Below, piece by piece: positions 1 to 7,001 of a stretch of DNA of 30,148 nt (within the stretch, counting starts at the first letter, position 1; each line of letters starts with the position of its first letter). A model generated the notes under the pieces. That model was not told the DNA's origin. It saw only the letters and a list, made by a program, of their open reading frames with translations, and searched no databases. The translations under genes were made by a program, and so were the position numbers. Source of the DNA: CAZRKC01 sp964600665 (GTDB lineage: Bacteria > Bacillota > SLNR01); contig CAZRKC010000030.1 of NCBI GenBank assembly GCA_964600665.1, positions 1 through 30,148 on the forward strand, given 5' to 3'.

Positions 1-54
1 AGCAGAGGACTGAAAATCCTCGTGTCGCCAGTTCAATTCTGGCCTGCGGCACCA
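1..54 (+). tRNA. tRNA-Phe (GAA), 5' end outside window
   Basis: This is the 3' part of a tRNA cut by the window edge. The anticodon stem gagga/tcctc encloses the loop ctgaaaa, whose anticodon GAA reads phenylalanine codons. A T-arm (gccag/ctggc) and an acceptor end with encoded CCA follow. Roughly the first 20 bases (acceptor 5' strand and part of the D arm) lie outside. It heads a tRNA cluster with Gly and Cys. Confidence 0.9.
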
Positions 55-66
55 TATCGGTCAGTT

Positions 67-141
67 GCGGAAGTAGCTCAGCGGTAGAGCATCGCCTTGC
101 CAAGGCGAGGGTCGCGAGTTCGAATCTCGTCTTCCGCTCCA
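67..141 (+). tRNA. tRNA-Gly (GCC)
   Basis: A complete cloverleaf: acceptor gcggaag/cttccgc, D arm with agctcagcggtagagc, anticodon stem tcgcc/ggcga with loop ttgccaa giving anticodon GCC, T-arm with gttcgaat, and encoded CCA. It lies 12 bases after tRNA-Phe and 12 before tRNA-Cys, so the three are probably cut from one transcript. Confidence 0.97.
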
Positions 142-153
142 AGTGGTTTTTCT

Positions 154-228
154 GGCGACATAGCCAAGCGGTAAGGCAGAGGACTGCAAATCCTCTATTC
201 CCCGGTTCGATTCCGGGTGTCGCCTCCA
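154..228 (+). tRNA. tRNA-Cys (GCA)
   Basis: A complete cloverleaf: acceptor ggcgaca/tgtcgcc, anticodon stem gagga/tcctc with loop ctgcaaa giving anticodon GCA (cysteine), T-arm cccgg/ccggg, and encoded CCA. It is the last gene of the cluster and is followed within a few bases by an intrinsic terminator. Confidence 0.96.
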
Positions 229-233
229 AATTT

Positions 234-262
234 AACCCTTCGCAATATGCGAAGGGTTTTTT
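234..262 (+). terminator. Intrinsic terminator of the tRNA cluster
   Basis: An 11-bp perfect stem (234-244 with 248-258, aacccttcgca/tgcgaagggtt) with a 3-base loop runs into six T residues. It sits directly after tRNA-Cys and ends the Phe-Gly-Cys transcript. Confidence 0.93.
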
Positions 263-551
263 ATTGAAGGACCTATGATCAATGGTGATCATAAGAGAAG
301 CAGGTACTTTTCCATGTCGAGGATGTTTGTCTTTTGTTGAATTCAAAAATGGGTTTGTGCGGGTAGAAAAGGTAATCGGTGGTCAGCCATTGCCCCTGGG
401 ATGAATATGGCTGCACGCGGTTGCGAACAAAGGTTCAAATAATGATCTTGCGTGTTGTGAACTTGGCGGGCTAGCAATGGACATAACTTTCGTACAAATC
501 GGATTAACCTCTAAATGCATATGTTTGGATGAGAAGAGCAGAATAAGAAAT
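263..551. other. Intergenic stretch without a recognisable gene
   Basis: About 290 bases between the tRNA terminator and the tyrS terminator. I see no credible ORF or RNA family. Two inverted repeats stand out: 274-281/286-293 (tatgatca, 4-base loop) and 384-390/407-413 (cagccat/atggctg, 16-base loop). Neither is followed by a T tract. The region could be decayed sequence or hold an unrecognised small RNA. Confidence 0.6.
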
Positions 552-583
552 AAAAGGGTTGTCGAAGTATCGACAACCCTTTT
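552..583 (-). terminator. Intrinsic terminator of tyrS
   Basis: A perfect 14-bp stem (552-565 with 570-583) with a 4-base loop lies just after the tyrS stop codon. On the minus strand the stem ends in tttt and is followed by a T-rich tail (atttctt). The plus-strand reading has tttt but then gtgacc, so minus-strand use is favoured. Confidence 0.88.
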
Positions 584-588
584 GTGAC

Positions 589-1812
589 CTAAGTACGAAT
601 CTGATGGTAGATTTTTTTTCCTTTGCGCAGTAGAATTTTACCGTCTTCTAATAAGGTAGAATTGATTTCATAGTCAAGATCGTCGATGCGCTGATTATTC
701 ACATATATACCACCCTGTTCAATCAGCCTTCTTGCATCGCTGCGAGTTGTTGCCAGACCGGTTTGAACCAACACTGTGACAATATCAATACCTTGAGATA
801 AAAGGCTCGCATCAAAAGTGGAGAAGGGAACGTGATCCGATACTTCTGCCCCTGCGAATAATGAACGGGCAGCTGCTTGGGCTTTTTCGGCCTCTTGGGT
901 GCCATGAACCATCTGGGTGACCTCATACGCCAGAACTTCTTTTGCATGATTAATATCTGAATCTTTTAGTGATCCAAGTCTTTTTACTTCCTCCATCGGC
1001 AAGAATGTTAGAAGCGCCAGACACTTTTCGACATCACGGTCATCGACATTGCGCCAATATTGATAGAAATCATATGGAGGCGTTTTGTCGGCGTCTAACC
1101 AAAGCGCACCAGACTCGGTTTTGCCCATTTTTTTACCTTCACTTGTAGTAAGCAAGGTAAAAGTAAGCCCATAAGCAGGCTTGGACTCAACCTTCCGAAC
1201 TAAATCTGCTCCAGCGATAATATTGGACCATTGATCATTACCACCAAGCTGCATGACACAGTTATATTTCCGAAATAGCTCAAGGAAATCATAAGCTTGC
1301 ATAATCATATAATTGAATTCTAAGAAGGTCAACCCTTTCTCCATCCGATTTTTGAAGCATTCTGCTGATAACATGCGATTCACATTGAAGTGCACGCCAA
1401 TAGTTCGCAAGAAGTCAATGTAGTTCAAATCCATCAGCCAATCGGCATTATTGACCATGATAGCGTTGCCTTCCGAAAAATCTAGAAAGCGCGAAAATTG
1501 TGCTTTGAAAGAAATTGCATTAGCGGCAATTTGGTCTTCCAACAACATTTTCCGCATATCTGATTTGCCGGACGGGTCACCGACCATAGCGGTACCACCA
1601 CCTAAAAGCGCGATGGGGCGATGACCGGCGCGTTGCATATGCATCATGACCATCACTTGGATAAAGTGACCCACATGGAGGCTGTCAGCAGTTGGGTCAA
1701 AGCCGATATAGAATGTAACAGACTCCCGTCCCAATAAATCCCGAATCTCATCTTCTGCCGTAGCTTGCTCAGTATAGCCGCGTTCAACTAGGATGTCATA
1801 TACATTTGTCAT
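589..1812 (-). CDS. tyrS: Tyrosyl-tRNA synthetase
   Basis: Cytoplasmic class I aminoacyl-tRNA synthetase that charges tRNA-Tyr with tyrosine using ATP. The 407-residue length fits bacterial TyrRS. The HIGH-type motif reads HVGH (46-49) after FDPTADSL, and the KMSKS-type loop reads KMGKT (228-232). Tyrosine and tRNA pocket sequences such as QLGGNDQW (188-195) are present. The C-terminal part (about 340-400) is an S4-like RNA-binding domain containing TTRSDARRLIEQGGIYVN. The ATG at 1812-1810 has an AGGAGGG site about 8 bases upstream. The gene is transcribed away from the tRNA cluster side as a single-gene unit, preceded by a T-box leader with a tyrosine specifier and followed by its own terminator. 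Confidence 0.98.
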   Translation of the reverse strand: MTNVYDILVERGYTEQATAEDEIRDLLGRESVTFYIGFDPTADSLHVGHFIQVMVMMHMQRAGHRPIALLGGGTAMVGDPSGKSDMRKMLLEDQIAANAISFKAQFSRFLDFSEGNAIMVNNADWLMDLNYIDFLRTIGVHFNVNRMLSAECFKNRMEKGLTFLEFNYMIMQAYDFLELFRKYNCVMQLGGNDQWSNIIAGADLVRKVESKPAYGLTFTLLTTSEGKKMGKTESGALWLDADKTPPYDFYQYWRNVDDRDVEKCLALLTFLPMEEVKRLGSLKDSDINHAKEVLAYEVTQMVHGTQEAEKAQAAARSLFAGAEVSDHVPFSTFDASLLSQGIDIVTVLVQTGLATTRSDARRLIEQGGIYVNNQRIDDLDYEINSTLLEDGKILLRKGKKIYHQIRT

Positions 1813-1832
1813 CGTTTATCCCTCCTGTTTAA

Positions 1833-2059
1833 AATAAAAAGCCGCTCGTCATGTTAAGGACGAGCGACCGTGGTACCACCTTAGTTCACATTCACCAAGG
1901 GTGAATGCCTTTATATCACGATAACGGGTGATCCGCAATGTTTCCATTGATGCTCTGAAATGTATTTCACATGTCTGCGTGCTGTCAGCCTTGCATCATC
2001 CGGCTGCTTTCTGAGTTATAACCACAGAGTGCTACTGAGTTCATCATCGCATGTAAGGA
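1833..2059 (-). promoter_or_regulatory. Tyrosine-specific T-box leader of tyrS
   Basis: On the minus strand the leader carries the T-box sequence aaggtggtaccacg (about 1881-1868). Its TGGT can pair with the ACCA end of uncharged tRNA-Tyr. It is followed by a terminator hairpin, cgctcgtc/gacgagcg (1867-1843), and a T-rich tail. The base of Stem I pairs tgatg..ctc with gag..catca (from 2046). An AGTA S-turn faces a loop containing gaaatacatt, so the specifier is TAC (1964-1962), a Tyr codon followed by A. The structure was folded by eye. Expected action: uncharged tRNA-Tyr stabilises the antiterminator and turns tyrS on. Confidence 0.93.
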
Positions 2060-2065
2060 TATGAG

Positions 2066-2105
2066 ATTATAATATATGTTAATACATGAAAAACACTTTT
2101 GTCAA
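2066..2105 (-). promoter_or_regulatory. Probable tyrS promoter region
   Basis: On the minus strand there is a consensus TTGACA (2105-2100) and a consensus TATAAT (2071-2066), but they are 28 bases apart, too far to work as one pair. TATAAT fits a start near 2059, a dozen bases before T-box Stem I. TTGACA could instead pair with TATTAA (2084-2079, 15-base spacer). The exact promoter is unresolved. Confidence 0.45.
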
Positions 2106-2168
2106 TACTTTGTTTTAGATCAATACCCTGAAGATTTCATGAAAAAGTAGGAGCAGGAGAATTGCCAA

Positions 2169-2197
2169 TTGCCAGAACATATGTTCGATGATATAAT
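2169..2197 (+). promoter_or_regulatory. SOS-controlled promoter of the Y-family polymerase
   Basis: TTGCCA (2169-2174) and TATAAT (2192-2197) are separated by exactly 17 bases. The spacer starts with the palindrome gaacatatgttc (2175-2186). With one flanking base each side it matches the Bacillus-type LexA (DinR) box CGAACRNRYGTTYG at all but the first position. LexA bound there would block RNA polymerase, so DNA damage should induce the downstream polymerase gene. Confidence 0.9.
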
Positions 2198-2236
2198 TGA
2201 TATGGAGACAAAACCATTCTGAATGGGGTTTTCAAA

Positions 2237-3490
2237 ATGGAAAATATAAAACGGATCGTTTTTCATGTTGATGTGAATTCTGCGTATCTGTCGTGGGAGG
2301 CTGCATATCGTCTGCAGCACGGGGATTCAGTAGACTTGAGAGAGATTCCATCAATTGTCGGTGGAGATCCTGTGACACGTCACGGTATCGTGTTAGCCAA
2401 ATCCATCCCTGCCAAGATGTATAAGATCCAGACCGGTGAGGCTGTAGGGGCAGCGTTAAAAAAATGCCCGCATTTGACTATCATCAAACCTCGATATCAG
2501 TTATACAAAGCATGCAGTCAGGCGATGCGAGAGATTCTTCAGGAGTATTCTCCATTCATCCAACAATATTCCATTGATGAATATTTCATGGATTATTCGG
2601 ACATGGCGGCAGATTTTCCAGATCCTATTCAAGCTGCTTATACCATCAAGCATAGAATTGCCACAGAATTAGGATTTACAGTTAATATTGGTATTTCAAA
2701 CAATAAGCTGTTAGCTAAAATGGCGTCAGAATTAGAGAAACCAGACAAAGTGCATACGCTATTTCCGGAAGAAATTCCCGAAAAGATGTGGATTTTACCA
2801 GTTGAAGACATGTTTATGGTTGGAAGAGCCACTGCCCCCAAATTGCGGAGCCGAGGAATATATTCCATTGGTGATTTGGCAAAATGTGATCCAAACTTGT
2901 TGCGTAGTTGGTTGAAGAGCCAGGGAGTAATGCTGTGGAATTATGCACATGGCATTGAAAGCTCGCCGATAAAAAACGCAGCGATCCCCATTAAAGGTAT
3001 TGGAAACTCCACGACAATCCCTTTTGATGTTGATGATGCAAGAACAGCACATATGGTTATGTTATCATTAGTAGAAATGGTTTCAGCACGGTTGCGTCAG
3101 ACCAGTCTTCTTGGGGAGGTTGTTTCAGTATCGTTAAAAACCCATGAGTTGTTTAGTTATTCTCACCAAAAGAAACTGGATTCACCCACTGATTGCACGA
3201 ATGCGATTTACCGGGAGGCTATAAATCTTTTTGACGAAGCGTGGGAAAGAGAACCATTGCGGCATCTTGGTGTCCGGATATCCGAATTGTGCAGTAATGA
3301 TTTATATCAGATGACCATTTACGATCAAATGCTGAATAAGCAAAAAACCATGGATAGAGCAGTCGATCAAATTCGAACTAAACATGGAAACCAAGCCTTG
3401 ATCCGTTCGTGCTTCCTCCATGCAGGAGTTAAGCCGATAAGCGGCGGAGTTATTGAAGAAGAATTCCCAATGATGTCGAGTATTTTGTGA
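2237..3490 (+). CDS. Y-family (translesion) DNA polymerase, DinB/UmuC type
   Basis: Error-prone polymerase that copies past DNA lesions. The palm shows the first metal-binding Asp in FHVDVNSAYLSWEA (D12) and the catalytic SIDE motif (112-115, in YSIDEYFMDYS). It continues through fingers and thumb, with the helix-hairpin-helix-like MFMVGRATAPKLRSRGIYSIGDLA (about 193-215), to a little-finger domain. Its 417 residues are normal for the family. It resembles the Firmicutes UmuC/UvrX branch as much as classical DinB, so no symbol is given. The ATG at 2237 follows a weak gggg site. The LexA-box promoter upstream predicts SOS induction. A small gene follows only 10 bases after the stop and is probably cotranscribed. 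Confidence 0.93.
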   Translation: MENIKRIVFHVDVNSAYLSWEAAYRLQHGDSVDLREIPSIVGGDPVTRHGIVLAKSIPAKMYKIQTGEAVGAALKKCPHLTIIKPRYQLYKACSQAMREILQEYSPFIQQYSIDEYFMDYSDMAADFPDPIQAAYTIKHRIATELGFTVNIGISNNKLLAKMASELEKPDKVHTLFPEEIPEKMWILPVEDMFMVGRATAPKLRSRGIYSIGDLAKCDPNLLRSWLKSQGVMLWNYAHGIESSPIKNAAIPIKGIGNSTTIPFDVDDARTAHMVMLSLVEMVSARLRQTSLLGEVVSVSLKTHELFSYSHQKKLDSPTDCTNAIYREAINLFDEAWEREPLRHLGVRISELCSNDLYQMTIYDQMLNKQKTMDRAVDQIRTKHGNQALIRSCFLHAGVKPISGGVIEEEFPMMSSIL

Positions 3491-3500
3491 GGTGGGCATA

Positions 3501-3761
3501 ATGGCAATGCACCGACAACCTGTAGAAATTGTAGGAATATACTCTGAAGATGGAATTCCATTACCGCAGCGATGCAGAGTTGAAGAAAGCGGGCAGTTGT
3601 ACATAACAATTAAGATCGATCAGATTCTTGAGCGGATGGAGGAAAAAAAGGGGACTGTAAGGATATTGATTTATCGTTGCCGAAGTTTTAATGATGGAGA
3701 TGCTATTGATTTTGAGCTCCGTTATGATGTAAATCAATGCTATTGGGAGTTGACAATTTAA
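3501..3761 (+). CDS. Small protein of unknown function, cotranscribed with the translesion polymerase
   Basis: I do not recognise this 86-residue protein. It has no signal peptide, membrane segment or cysteine motif. It is mixed charged/beta-like: an N-terminal half ending in GQLYITIKIDQILERMEEK, then VRILIYRCRSF and a Trp near the C-terminus (CYWELTI). ATG 3501 is chosen over an upstream in-frame GTG (3492) because gaggtgg (3489-3495) is correctly spaced for 3501. Its position 10 bases after an SOS-regulated polymerase recalls the small YolD-type partner genes beside UmuC-like polymerases in Bacillus, but no clear YolD similarity is visible. A role as a polymerase accessory is inference from position only. 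Confidence 0.72.
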   Translation: MAMHRQPVEIVGIYSEDGIPLPQRCRVEESGQLYITIKIDQILERMEEKKGTVRILIYRCRSFNDGDAIDFELRYDVNQCYWELTI

Positions 3762-3763
3762 TC

Positions 3764-3796
3764 TTGAGCTTCATAATCTTCTATCCATGGTATAAT
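3764..3796 (+). promoter_or_regulatory. Probable extended -10 promoter of the methyltransferase gene
   Basis: A perfect TATAAT (3791-3796) is preceded by TGG (3788-3790), an extended -10 element. The nearest -35-like hexamer, TTGAGC (3764-3769), is 21 bases upstream, too far to be optimal, so the promoter would depend on the extended -10. It lies in the gap between the small SOS-unit gene and the methyltransferase. Confidence 0.6.
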
Positions 3797-3829
3797 GGAC
3801 ATAAATGAGAATTGTATGGCGGTGATGAT

Positions 3830-4861
3830 ATGCAAAGGTATCAGGAAAGAACATATTTATCTGCAATTGAGGTCGCGCAATATCTCAAAATGAAAGTAAA
3901 AGATGTGCATCACCTAATGGCTGATGGAAAGCTGCCGGCCGAAATCTCATCGAGCGGTCAATATCGCTTTAGTATCAAAGATGTGGATCAATTGAAGCGG
4001 AATGAGATATTGGCTACGTCACAATCCATAAGAATGGATAGAATTACCGATATCGATATTAATGGGACGACCCAGCGGATCGTGATTGCAAATGCGCAAA
4101 ACATGAACGATGTGGAGGATAACTCGATTCATCTCGTTGTTACATCACCTCCGTATTTTAATACAAAGATGTACTCACATGGTCAGATGGGGGATTTAGG
4201 CAATATTCATACGCTGGAAGACTGGTTTCATGAAATCTCTAGTGTGTGGAATGAAGTGTATCGCGTGCTTCAACCAGGACGTAAGTTCTTTTTGAATATC
4301 ATGAATCTACCTGTAAAAGATGGGAAATCTTATCGAACACTAAACTTGGTAGGGAAAAGCATCGACTTATGTGAAAAGCTTGGGTTTATTTTTAAACGTG
4401 ATATTATCTGGCACAAAACGAATGGAGTACGAGCTCCCTTTGGGACATATCCTTACCCGGGCAGTATCCTTCTCAATAACATGCATGAATTTATTTTGGA
4501 ATTTAACAAGCCCGATAAGCTTGGGAATAGAAAGTATGTTCATTTGACCACAGAGCAAAGGGAACAATCTAAACTGGATAAAGACTTCTGGCTTAGCCTT
4601 AAAAACTCAGATGTGTGGTTAATAAATCCTGAAAAGAGCGGGGACGGGAGAAAACATATTGCACCGTATCCGTTGGAGATACCGCACCGTTTGATCAAGG
4701 CATTTAGTTTTATCGGGGAGACTGTTCTCGACCCGTTTGTCGGAGCTGGGACGACTCTGCAGGCTGCAGCTAACTTAAAGCGCCACGGCATCGGCTATGA
4801 AGTGAATCCAGAGATCGCTATAACTTGTTATGAATCGTTGACAGATAAGGTGAAGATGTAG
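3830..4861 (+). CDS. DNA methyltransferase (N4-cytosine/N6-adenine type) with N-terminal helix-turn-helix
   Basis: SAM-dependent methyltransferase acting on an exocyclic amino group of DNA bases. From ATG 3830 (343 aa): residues about 8-57 form an excisionase/MerR-like helix-turn-helix (YLSAIEVAQYLKM ... YRFSIKDVDQL). The catalytic motif IV TSPPY follows at 105-109. The SAM-binding motif I, DPFVGAGTT, comes last (301-309). This IV-before-I order is the beta class. SPPY is more typical of N4-cytosine enzymes, but N6-adenine use cannot be excluded. An in-frame TTG at 3812 is less likely as start, because ggcggtg (3820-3825 region) serves ATG 3830. No endonuclease or specificity gene lies nearby, so this is an orphan enzyme, possibly regulatory. 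Confidence 0.9.
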   Translation: MQRYQERTYLSAIEVAQYLKMKVKDVHHLMADGKLPAEISSSGQYRFSIKDVDQLKRNEILATSQSIRMDRITDIDINGTTQRIVIANAQNMNDVEDNSIHLVVTSPPYFNTKMYSHGQMGDLGNIHTLEDWFHEISSVWNEVYRVLQPGRKFFLNIMNLPVKDGKSYRTLNLVGKSIDLCEKLGFIFKRDIIWHKTNGVRAPFGTYPYPGSILLNNMHEFILEFNKPDKLGNRKYVHLTTEQREQSKLDKDFWLSLKNSDVWLINPEKSGDGRKHIAPYPLEIPHRLIKAFSFIGETVLDPFVGAGTTLQAAANLKRHGIGYEVNPEIAITCYESLTDKVKM

Positions 4862-4885
4862 GAGAGGTTTAGCTATCCAAAGTGC

Positions 4886-4914
4886 TTGATTTCACTATTA
4901 ATCTAGTGTATAAT
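4886..4914 (+). promoter_or_regulatory. Promoter of the tRNA-Leu/tRNA-Val pair
   Basis: TTGATT (4886-4891) and a perfect TATAAT (4909-4914) are separated by 17 bases. The expected start is about ten bases before tRNA-Leu. It lies in the 71-base gap after the methyltransferase stop codon. Confidence 0.8.
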
Positions 4915-4932
4915 GACTGCAGATTACATATT

Positions 4933-5021
4933 GCCGGGATGGCGGAACTGGCAGACGCAAGGGACTTAAAATCCCTCGGGTTTTACGACCCGTACCGGTT
5001 CGATTCCGGTTCCCGGCACCA
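4933..5021 (+). tRNA. tRNA-Leu (TAA)
   Basis: A class II tRNA with a long variable arm (cgggttttacgacccg). Acceptor gccggga/tcccggc, anticodon stem aggga/tccct with loop cttaaaa giving anticodon TAA, T-arm ccggttcgattccgg, and encoded CCA. Confidence 0.97.
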
Positions 5022-5026
5022 CATAT

Positions 5027-5101
<75 letters not shown>

Positions 5102-5131
5102 TTTTTTTTTGTCTTTTTTAAGTTCCCGGAA

Positions 5132-5159
5132 TTGATACCAGTTGAGGCGAAGGTATTCT
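5132..5159 (+). promoter_or_regulatory. Candidate promoter of the first peptide transporter operon
   Basis: TTGATA (5132-5137) and TATTCT (5154-5159) are separated by 16 bases, about 160 bases before the binding-protein start. The -35 is one mismatch and the -10 two mismatches from consensus. No better pair is visible in the 219-base gap after tRNA-Val. Confidence 0.42.
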
Positions 5160-5238
5160 AAAAATGAAAAAGGAACAAACTTGGTGTATCAAAAAAAGGG
5201 AAAAATCAACCAATGTAGAATAAAATGCATACAGGAAG

Positions 5239-5273
5239 GGTATTCTGACTATTTCGACGATTATCAGAATATC
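5239..5273 (+). promoter_or_regulatory. Inverted repeat / possible CodY-like operator upstream of the peptide-binding protein
   Basis: Perfect 8-base arms tattctga (5241-5248) and tcagaata (5264-5271) flank a 15-base spacer. Each arm sits in a 15-mer resembling the CodY box AATTTTCWGAAAATT: 5259-5273 has 11 of 15 matches and 5239-5253 has 10 of 15. The site is downstream of the candidate promoter, where a bound regulator could act as a roadblock. Such partial matches are common by chance in AT-rich DNA. A plain mRNA hairpin is the alternative. Confidence 0.35.
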
Positions 5274-5320
5274 GCTGAGGTTATTTAAATCTAAATTATT
5301 AAAAAGGGGGAATACATTAA

Positions 5321-6934
5321 ATGATTAAAAAACTTTCTTTTGTACTGGTTTTAGCACTGGTCGTTGGCTTGATTGCAGGTTGTACTCCAGCGCAGAAATC
5401 AGGCGGAACTCTAATCGTTGGCGAAAGTAGTCTGAAAGGGGTCTTTAATCCTATCTTCTACAATGATGTTTATGATGGCTATGTAGTGGACCTGATTTTT
5501 GACGGGTTAGTCAAAAATGACGCATCAGGTCAGGTTATTCCGAATATCGCCAAAGAGTGGGTAGTTTCAGAAGATAAACTAACATACACATTTACTTTAA
5601 AAGATGGTGTTAAATTTTCTGATGGGACTCCAGTCACTGCTGAAGACGTTGAATTTACCTATGAATGTGTGGCGAATGCCAACTATGATGGCTCCCGTGG
5701 TTACTGGGTCTCAGATTTTGTGGGTGTCGATGAGTTCAAAGCAGGGACTGCCACGAAAATCAGCGGGATCGAGGTCGTGGATGCCAAAACAATTAAATTC
5801 ACAGTAAAAACACCAAATGTGGCTAAGATATGGGACTTTGCCGTGGGTATCCTCAGCAAAGAATATTACGCATTCAGTGAGTATTCTGAGTTAAAGGCGA
5901 AGAACACAACCCCGATGGGTGCTGGACCATTCAAATTCAAAGAATATCTACCAGACCAATATTGCGAGTTGGAACGGAATGACGGCTACCACGCAGGGAA
6001 AGCGAAACTGGACGGGGTCATCATTAAAATCGTTCCGGAAGAAACAAAAATCGCTGCCGTTGATGCCGGCGACATTCATCTTGCGCAGGTTACTGCAAAT
6101 AAAGATAACTATGATGCAATCGTTGCAGCTGCCAATGCGGATGTCCAGCGGTATGTTGGCAATGGGTACAATTACATTGGCCTGAATCTAGTCAATCCAA
6201 AGCTATCTGATAAGAGAGTACGGCAGGCATTGGCGTATGGATTGAATAGAGCACAGTTCATTGAAAACGAGTACAAAGGCCTTGCAGTCGTATGTCAAGG
6301 ACCGGTTTCCCCAGTATCATGGGCTTATCCGGGCAATGACGAATTGAACCTGTATGAGTTCAATCCGGATAAAGCGAAAGAACTGCTTGACGATGCTGGA
6401 TGGGTCGTTGGCTCCGATGGATATCGTTATAAAGATGGAACAAAATTAACACTCACTTGGACTGCATACACCGAAGTTGCATGGCCGCAAAATCTTATTG
6501 CACTGGCAACGGATAACTGGAAGCAGATCGGTGTAGAGTTAAAGAGCGAGCTGCTTGACTTTAACTCAGTTGCCACCAAAGTGTTTGATGAACAGAATTT
6601 TGAAATGTGGAACATGGGCTGGAGTCTTTCCATCGATCCTGATCCCACTGGAATTTTTGGTGAAGATCAGAAGGTGAAAGGCGGCTTCAACGCTGGCCAA
6701 TTTACCAATGCAAGAGCATATGAAATTTTTGAGCTGCAAAAGAAAGAGTATGACCAAGATGCACGGAAAGCTTTATTAAAAGAATGGGCTGTCATAGCCA
6801 ATGAAGAGCTCCCGTACATATTCATGGCAATCCGTGAAGAAATTTGGGCGGTCAATAAGAAGGTCGGAGATCTTGAACTTGGACCTTACTATAACTGGGT
6901 CGCCAACATCATGGATATCTCCTTAAGTCAATAG
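5321..6934 (+). CDS. Peptide ABC transporter, substrate-binding lipoprotein (SBP family 5)
   Basis: Membrane-anchored extracellular receptor that captures peptides (or a related solute) for the adjacent permease. The 537-residue protein begins with a lipoprotein signal peptide: two Lys, a hydrophobic stretch, and the lipobox LIAGC with the acylated Cys at 21. The mature part shows the family 5 pattern: GGTLIVGES near the N-terminus, FDGLVKND, and LKDGVKFSDGTPVTAEDVEFTYE (about 95-117). The closest impression is the AppA/DppA group, but the substrate cannot be read from sequence. The ATG at 5321 follows aaaaagggggaa. It is first in a six-gene unit, and a strong hairpin separates it from the permeases. 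Confidence 0.93.
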   Translation: MIKKLSFVLVLALVVGLIAGCTPAQKSGGTLIVGESSLKGVFNPIFYNDVYDGYVVDLIFDGLVKNDASGQVIPNIAKEWVVSEDKLTYTFTLKDGVKFSDGTPVTAEDVEFTYECVANANYDGSRGYWVSDFVGVDEFKAGTATKISGIEVVDAKTIKFTVKTPNVAKIWDFAVGILSKEYYAFSEYSELKAKNTTPMGAGPFKFKEYLPDQYCELERNDGYHAGKAKLDGVIIKIVPEETKIAAVDAGDIHLAQVTANKDNYDAIVAAANADVQRYVGNGYNYIGLNLVNPKLSDKRVRQALAYGLNRAQFIENEYKGLAVVCQGPVSPVSWAYPGNDELNLYEFNPDKAKELLDDAGWVVGSDGYRYKDGTKLTLTWTAYTEVAWPQNLIALATDNWKQIGVELKSELLDFNSVATKVFDEQNFEMWNMGWSLSIDPDPTGIFGEDQKVKGGFNAGQFTNARAYEIFELQKKEYDQDARKALLKEWAVIANEELPYIFMAIREEIWAVNKKVGDLELGPYYNWVANIMDISLSQ

Positions 6935-6948
6935 TCTTATATTATGAT

Positions 6949-6981
6949 GACAATAGCCCGGCTATTTGCCGGGCTATTGTC
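6949..6981 (+). promoter_or_regulatory. Intercistronic hairpin between binding protein and permease genes
   Basis: A perfect 14-bp stem, gacaatagcccggc (6949-6962) with gccgggctattgtc (6968-6981), and a 5-base loop. Only a poor T run follows (ctaattct). It lies 15 bases after the binding-protein stop and ends 20 bases before the permease start. Such elements usually act as partial terminators or 3' mRNA stabilisers, so that binding protein outnumbers the transporter. Confidence 0.8.
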
Positions 6982-7001
6982 TAATTCTCGGAGGAGTTGC
7001 C

